6,780 nt of DNA. Source: an uncultured Lachnospiraceae bacterium. Lineage in GTDB: Bacteria; Bacillota; Clostridia; Lachnospirales; Lachnospiraceae. The stretch is from the NCBI GenBank assembly GCA_902783735.1, contig CACZSE010000133.1, forward strand, positions 1 through 6,780. Direction: 5' to 3'. The notes beneath the pieces were generated by a model. That model did no database searches. It saw nothing but the letters and a program-made list of their open reading frames with translations, and was not told the DNA's origin. Shown here in pieces: positions 1 to 3,996 of this stretch (its first letter is position 1; every line of letters starts with the position of its first letter). The translations under genes and the position numbers were made by a program.

Positions 1-1
1 G

Positions 2-427
2 ATCCGTGTAAGAAGAGAGGATGATATCTATTACATGACCTATAAGGGAGCACATTCTCAAAATGAGGGTGAGATAGGTCAGGTTGAATACAACATGCCG
101 CTTGATAAAGAATCCTATGAGCGTCTTTCGTCCAAGGCCGAGGGGAATGTTATCAAAAAGAAAAGATATCTGATACCTTTAAATGATGATGCTTATACCA
201 CTGACTACCTGGCAGATCACAAAGAATTAAAGAGAAAGATCGAAGAACTTGAAGTAAAGATAGAGCTTGATGTATTTGAAGACATGTTCGATGGAAGGGT
301 GATAGCCGAGGTTGAATTCCCGGATGAGGAAAGTGCAAAAATGTACAGACCGGCTTCATGGTTTGAACGTGAAGTTACGGGTGATCCCAAGTACAGCAAT
401 GCGAGCATGAGCATGGAGAAAATATAA
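2..427 (+). CDS. CYTH domain protein / triphosphate tunnel metalloenzyme, 5'-truncated by the window edge
   Basis: The reading frame is open from the first bases of the window (IRVRREDDIYYMTYKG) through an internal ATG at 35. The true start, with the family's ExExK motif, therefore lies upstream, and 141 residues are visible. Visible CYTH hallmarks in order are the basic strand IRVRR, the strand MTYKG, the motif KKKRYLIPL, the acidic strand IELDVFE, AEVEFPDEESA, and a C-terminal W-x-x-REVTGDPKYSNASM. From memory this order matches bacterial TTM enzymes such as Nitrosomonas europaea TTM, a metal-dependent tripolyphosphatase, so hydrolysis of inorganic triphosphate or a similar cytoplasmic substrate is likely but not proven. 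There is no signal peptide in the visible part. About 31 residues separate RY from ELDVF, roughly 20 more than I expect, and they include a charged helix-like segment (HKELKRKIEELEVK). The gene ends 25 bases before the CDF transporter gene, suggesting co-transcription. Family assignment is firm; substrate is uncertain. Confidence 0.9.
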   Translation: MRVRREDDIYYMTYKGAHSQNEGEIGQVEYNMPLDKESYERLSSKAEGNVIKKKRYLIPLNDDAYTTDYLADHKELKRKIEELEVKIELDVFEDMFDGRVIAEVEFPDEESAKMYRPASWFEREVTGDPKYSNASMSMEKI

Positions 428-452
428 AACAACCGGACAGAGGAGAGACAGC

Positions 453-1601
453 ATGTCGCAAAATAATAAGCGTGAAAAAACCGAAAGCGAACTTAAGGAA
501 AACCGAAATAAGATAATTGTGCGAGCCAGCATCATAGGTATATGTGCAAATGTTTTGCTTGCCGCATTTAAAGCATTTATCGGAATATTAGCCAATTCCA
601 TAGCAGTTATACTCGATGCGGTCAACAATCTGTCGGATGCATTGTCTTCCGTTATTACCATCGTAGGTACCAAACTTGCAGGGAAGCATCCCGATAAAAA
701 GCATCCCTTCGGATACGGCAGAGTAGAGTATCTGAGCGCCATGGTTGTGGCAGCGATCGTTCTTTATGCCGGTATAACATCATTTGTTGAATCGGTTAAA
801 AAGATCATCCACCCCGAAAAGGCCGACTATTCGGTTCTTTCGCTTGTTATCATATCGGTGGCGATCGTTGTAAAGATCGTTTTGGGTAAATATGTAAAGG
901 GCCGGGGAAAAAAGGTCCATTCATCTGCTCTGGAGGCATCGGGATCCGATGCGCTTTTTGATGCGATCCTTTCAACCTCCGTTCTGGCATCGGCCATCAT
1001 TTACATGTTTAGCGGTCTGTCACTTGAAGCATTTGTGGGTGTGATCATATCTGTCATCATCATTAAGTCCGGCCTTGAGATGCTTGTTGGAACTCTGGAT
1101 GATATCCTGGGACAGAGAGCGGACGCCGAGCTGACAAAAAAGATCAGAAGCCTTGTAAATGAGGAAAAAGAGGTCAGAGGCGTATACGATCTTATACTGA
1201 ACAATTACGGGCCGAATAAAAACCTCGCATCACTGCACGTCGAGCTGCCGGATACCATGAATGTTGAAGAAGTGGATATACTCACAAGGCGCATTCAGGT
1301 GAAGGTATACAGAGAGACCGGCGTCATTGTTACATCGGTCGGTGTTTATTCATATAACACGAAGGACGATGATGCCGCGCATGTCAGAAACAAAGTCATG
1401 CAAACCGTTTTGGCTCATGACTGGGCCTTACAGCTGCACGGATTCTACATAGATATGGAAAACAAACACATGAGATTTGATGTGGTCGTAAGCTTTGATA
1501 TGGATCCGAACGAAGCGGTTGTTATTTTGAAAAATGAGTTAAACGGTATATATCCCGATTACGCCGTGACCATAGCTCCCGATCTTGATGCCGCGGATTA
1601 G
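453..1601 (+). CDS. Cation diffusion facilitator (CDF) family transporter, probable Mn2+ exporter
   Basis: This 382-residue inner-membrane metal/proton antiporter starts at an ATG six bases after an AGGAGA ribosome site (441-446). Six hydrophobic segments lie at about residues 22-48, 49-72, 95-114, 126-146, 165-186 and 190-212. The family signature HPFGYGRVEY is at 84-93. The transport site can be read directly: N58-xxx-D62 in TM2 and D166-xxx-D170 in TM5. Zinc CDFs usually carry His at one of these positions. The Asn-Asp/Asp-Asp set is the one I associate with manganese exporters of the MntE type, so Mn2+ efflux is the best guess, with iron as the alternative. The cytosolic dimerisation domain follows (about 225-300, with YDLILNNYGP and HVELPD). 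An extra region of about 80 residues (301-382) looks like a second alpha/beta domain and makes the protein longer than the usual roughly 300 residues. No manganese riboswitch can fit in the 25-base upstream gap, so control would come from the CYTH gene's promoter. Confidence 0.95.
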   Translation: MSQNNKREKTESELKENRNKIIVRASIIGICANVLLAAFKAFIGILANSIAVILDAVNNLSDALSSVITIVGTKLAGKHPDKKHPFGYGRVEYLSAMVVAAIVLYAGITSFVESVKKIIHPEKADYSVLSLVIISVAIVVKIVLGKYVKGRGKKVHSSALEASGSDALFDAILSTSVLASAIIYMFSGLSLEAFVGVIISVIIIKSGLEMLVGTLDDILGQRADAELTKKIRSLVNEEKEVRGVYDLILNNYGPNKNLASLHVELPDTMNVEEVDILTRRIQVKVYRETGVIVTSVGVYSYNTKDDDAAHVRNKVMQTVLAHDWALQLHGFYIDMENKHMRFDVVVSFDMDPNEAVVILKNELNGIYPDYAVTIAPDLDAAD

Positions 1602-1618
1602 GTATAAGAAGAAAATAC

Positions 1619-1647
1619 TATTCAAGAAGCTTATTTGGCATTATAAT
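1619..1647 (+). promoter_or_regulatory. Candidate sigma-A promoter for the paaK-ACT-trx group
   Basis: A perfect TATAAT (1642-1647) lies in the 86-base gap after the CDF gene. At 17-base spacing the -35 position reads TATTCA (1619-1624), a weak match. Transcription would begin near 1654, leaving a leader of about 34 bases with an AGGAGA ribosome site at 1675-1680. I see no terminator between the CDF stop codon and this box, so read-through from upstream is also possible. The call rests on the -10 box and position only. Confidence 0.45.
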
Positions 1648-1687
1648 CAGACTTAGGACACGAAAAACATCGTTAGGAGATTTTCAT

Positions 1688-2995
1688 ATGGGAAATTATT
1701 TTCAACCACAGATCGAGACTGCTTCAAGAGACGAGATCATAAGTATTCAGAATGAAAAGATTGTAAAACAGGTTAAGCATGTATATGATCATGTGGCATA
1801 TTACAGAAACCTGATGGACGAAAAAGGTGTAAAGCCGGAAGACATCAAAAGTATTGATGACATTAAAAAGCTTCCTTTTTTGTCAAAATCAGACCTTCGT
1901 GATGCATATCCTTACGGTTTGCTCGGAACGGATCTTAAAAACTGTGTAAGGATCCATTCTACAAGCGGGACCACAGGACGAAGAGTTGTTGCATTTTACA
2001 CTCAGGCCGATGTTGACCTCTGGGAAGAGTGCTGTGCCAGAGCTATAGTGGCAGCAGGCGGAAATGAGGATGATGTTGTTCAGGTTGCATACGGATACGG
2101 ATTATTTACCGGAGGAGCAGGTCTCCACGGCGGATCGCATAAAGTAGGATGTCTTACATTGCCCATGTCTTCGGGCAATACCGAAAGACAGATCCAGTTC
2201 ATGATGGATCTGGAGGCGACCATTCTCTGCTGTACTCCTTCATATGCGGCATATCTCGGAGAGAGTCTTGCCGAAAAAGGATATAAGCCTTCCGACAACA
2301 AACTCAAGGCAGGTATCTTCGGCGCAGAACCCTGGACCGAAGAGATGAGAAGAGAGATCGAAAAGAGCCTGGGTATCAAGGCTTTCGATATATACGGTCT
2401 TACAGAGACCAGCGGCCCCGGAGTGGCATTTGAATGTGAAGCACAGCATGGCATGCATATAAATGAAGATCATTTCTATGCAGAGATCATAGATCCCGAA
2501 ACGGGAGAGGTTCTTCCTGACGGAGAAAAAGGAGAACTTGTATTTACCGCTTTAGATAAAGAAGCATTTCCTCTTCTCAGATACAGAACACGTGACATAT
2601 GTGTTCTGAGCAGGGAAAAATGTTCTTGCGGAAGAACACACGTTAAGATGTCAAAGCCTATGGGCAGAAGTGATGACATGATGATCATCAGAGGTGTAAA
2701 CGTATTCCCTAGCCAGATAGAGACTGTACTTATAAAGGAAGGATACACACCGAATTACCTTATAGAAGTAGACAGAGTAAACAACACCGATACACTGGAT
2801 ATAAATGTAGAGCTTCTTACGGGACAGTTCTCCGATAAGGTATCGGATATCCATGCAAAAGAGAAATCACTTGAGGCAGCAATGCGTACAATGCTCGGGA
2901 TCGGACCGAAGATCCACCTCGTTCCGCCTAAGTCTATCGCAAGAAGTGAGGGTAAAGCAGTTCGCGTTATAGACAAGAGAAAATTGCACGATTAA
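1688..2995 (+). CDS. paaK: Phenylacetate-CoA ligase-like enzyme (PaaK family, AMP-forming)
   Basis: This cytoplasmic 435-residue protein of the ANL adenylating superfamily is of normal PaaK length. PaaK activates phenylacetate with ATP to an acyl-adenylate and then transfers it to coenzyme A. Visible motifs are the phosphate-binding loop HSTSGTTGRR (90-99), the YGFG-like segment YGYGLF (135-140), FGAEPW (211-216), the adenylate-binding YGLTETSGPG (236-245), RYRTRDIC (298-305), a cysteine cluster CSCGRTH (312-318), the hinge region GRSDDMMIIRGVNVFP (326-341), and a C-terminal EGKAVRVIDKR whose K423 is the likely catalytic lysine. The ATG follows AGGAGA by seven bases. The double-ACT gene begins 39 bases downstream, a pairing I recall from many anaerobes. 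In rumen and gut anaerobes such ligases are linked to aryl-acid salvage or to arylpyruvate:ferredoxin oxidoreductase chemistry. No oxidoreductase gene is in the window, so direction and exact aryl acid (phenylacetate, hydroxyphenylacetate, indoleacetate) stay open. Confidence 0.92.
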   Translation: MGNYFQPQIETASRDEIISIQNEKIVKQVKHVYDHVAYYRNLMDEKGVKPEDIKSIDDIKKLPFLSKSDLRDAYPYGLLGTDLKNCVRIHSTSGTTGRRVVAFYTQADVDLWEECCARAIVAAGGNEDDVVQVAYGYGLFTGGAGLHGGSHKVGCLTLPMSSGNTERQIQFMMDLEATILCCTPSYAAYLGESLAEKGYKPSDNKLKAGIFGAEPWTEEMRREIEKSLGIKAFDIYGLTETSGPGVAFECEAQHGMHINEDHFYAEIIDPETGEVLPDGEKGELVFTALDKEAFPLLRYRTRDICVLSREKCSCGRTHVKMSKPMGRSDDMMIIRGVNVFPSQIETVLIKEGYTPNYLIEVDRVNNTDTLDINVELLTGQFSDKVSDIHAKEKSLEAAMRTMLGIGPKIHLVPPKSIARSEGKAVRVIDKRKLHD

Positions 2996-3034
2996 GGTTA
3001 ATGACGATCGCTTACAAACAAGGAGGGTTACGAT

Positions 3035-3460
3035 ATGGCAATAAGGCAGCTTTCGGTATTTATTGAAAATAAAAAAGGTAAGTTATCCGATGCGATAAAG
3101 ACGATATCCGAAGCGGGTATCAACATGAGAGCCATGAGCATTGGCGATTCGGACGATTTCGGAATACTCAGACTTATCGTATCCGACACGGCAAAGGCAT
3201 ACAGTCTGTTAAGTGAAGACACGATAGTTAAGGTTACCGATGTCATTGCCGTAAAGATGAATGATAAAGAAGGGGCACTTTATACAGTTTTAAGAGTACT
3301 TGAAAAAGCAGAGATAAACGTCGAGTATACCTATGCATTTACTGCCAGAGAACTTGGAGCATACGTTGTATTCAGGGTAAATGACGTTGCAGCGGCTGAG
3401 AAAGCACTTTCGGATAAAGGCATAACACTTATGACGGAAGATGAGATAAAGTCTATTTAA
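3035..3460 (+). CDS. Tandem ACT-domain protein, probable amino-acid sensor
   Basis: This 141-residue protein consists of almost nothing but two ACT domains. The first spans about residues 3-66, with strand RQLSVFIENKKGKLSDAIK and effector-loop residues N12 to L17. The second spans about 70-135, with VIAVKMNDKEGALYTVLRVL and loop N76 to L82. ACT domains bind small ligands, mostly amino acids, at dimer interfaces. No catalytic or DNA-binding domain is attached, so it probably acts by partner binding. The short gap after the PaaK-like gene suggests it senses an aromatic amino acid and adjusts that ligase or its pathway; this is inference from context. The ribosome site AAGGAGG (3020-3026) is strong and sits eight bases before the ATG. 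A standalone regulatory protein of unknown partner is the cautious reading. Confidence 0.88.
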   Translation: MAIRQLSVFIENKKGKLSDAIKTISEAGINMRAMSIGDSDDFGILRLIVSDTAKAYSLLSEDTIVKVTDVIAVKMNDKEGALYTVLRVLEKAEINVEYTYAFTARELGAYVVFRVNDVAAAEKALSDKGITLMTEDEIKSI

Positions 3461-3481
3461 AAGATAAAAGGAGGTTTCAAT

Positions 3482-3784
3482 ATGAAAGTTGAACTCAATA
3501 ACAACTTTGATGAGATCATCAGTAGCAATTCAAAGGTATTGGTGGATTTCTACGCAGATTGGTGCGGACCTTGTAAGATGGTGAGCCCCCTCGTTGCACA
3601 GATTGCAGATGAACACGATGATATCGCTGTTCTTAAGATCAATGTGGATGATGAGATGGCCTTGGCAGGCAGATTTAAAGTAGCAAGTATACCTACCATC
3701 ATATTGTTTAAAGATGGCGTTGAAGCTAAGAAGAATATCGGCGCCATGACCAAAGCCGATCTTGAGGCTTTTATAGCTGACTGA
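3482..3784 (+). CDS. trxA: Thioredoxin
   Basis: This 100-residue cytoplasmic thioredoxin has the classical active site WCGPCK (residues 27-32, redox cysteines C28 and C31), preceded by VDFYADWCGP and followed by the cis-proline loop ASIPTIILFKDG (P71). It is slightly shorter than the usual 105-110 residues but spans the whole fold: N-terminal strand and helix, the active-site helix, LKINVDDE (51-58), and the C-terminal helix. It would reduce protein disulphides using electrons from a thioredoxin reductase, which is not encoded in the window. It lies 21 bases after the ACT gene with a near-perfect AAAAGGAGG ribosome site (3466-3474), and an intrinsic terminator follows at once. It is therefore the last gene of the paaK-ACT-trx unit. 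No signal peptide or membrane anchor is seen. Confidence 0.96.
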   Translation: MKVELNNNFDEIISSNSKVLVDFYADWCGPCKMVSPLVAQIADEHDDIAVLKINVDDEMALAGRFKVASIPTIILFKDGVEAKKNIGAMTKADLEAFIAD

Positions 3785-3794
3785 TCAAAAATTG

Positions 3795-3834
3795 AGGGAC
3801 TGTCTTTACTTTTATGTAGAGACAGTCTTTTTTT
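3795..3834 (+). terminator. Rho-independent terminator after the thioredoxin gene
   Basis: The arms GACTGTCTTTAC (3798-3809) and GTAGAGACAGTC (3816-3827) form a 12-bp stem with one G-U pair around a six-base TTTTAT loop. Weaker pairs extend the base outward to 3795 and 3830. Seven Ts (3828-3834) follow directly. It begins about ten bases after the thioredoxin stop codon, so it closes the upstream unit and separates it from the xylanase gene. Confidence 0.93.
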
Positions 3835-3921
3835 GTTGCATGAAACGTGCCCAGACACGAAGACTATACAGATTATTCATAGAAGACGTCTGTAAAGCCC
3901 GTATTATTAGCATAATGCACA

Positions 3922-3951
3922 TTGATTTTTGACGAGATTGTCTGATATATT
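3922..3951 (+). promoter_or_regulatory. Candidate promoter of the xylanase gene (extended -10)
   Basis: TTGATT (3922-3927) serves as the -35 box. It is followed after 18 bases by TATATT (3946-3951), preceded by TG one base upstream (TGATATATT, 3943-3951), which makes an extended -10. Transcription would start near 3958, giving a leader of about 39 bases. An overlapping alternative pairs TTGACG (3929-3934) with TACAAA (3952-3957) at 17-base spacing. A promoter is expected here because a strong terminator lies just upstream. No clear operator or catabolite-repression site was found between 3835 and 3996. Confidence 0.55.
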
Positions 3952-3996
3952 TACAAATAGCGTATTGTATAGTGAAAAAATAGAGAGGTTTATCAG

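Noticed and set aside
35..427. ATG at 35 as the real start of the CYTH gene
   Set aside because: The frame is open upstream of it and the upstream residues IRVRREDDIYY match the CYTH fold, so this methionine is internal.
356..742. 128-codon open frame on the minus strand
   Set aside because: It lies antisense across the CYTH and CDF genes, both of which have clear family matches, and its translation resembles no family I know.
1602..1687. Riboswitch or attenuator before the ligase gene
   Set aside because: The gap is only 86 bases, the predicted leader is about 34 bases, and no stable hairpin or T-run is visible.
2080..2454. 124-codon open frame on the minus strand
   Set aside because: It is wholly antisense to conserved motifs of the PaaK-like ligase; its openness is a by-product of that gene's codon use.
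3841..3853. Possible catabolite-repression (cre) site, TGAAACGTGCCCA
   Set aside because: The spacing between TGAAA and CG is one base short of the cre consensus and the right half does not match.
3550..3858. 102-codon minus-strand frame crossing the terminator
   Set aside because: It is antisense to thioredoxin and runs through the terminator hairpin; no family resemblance.
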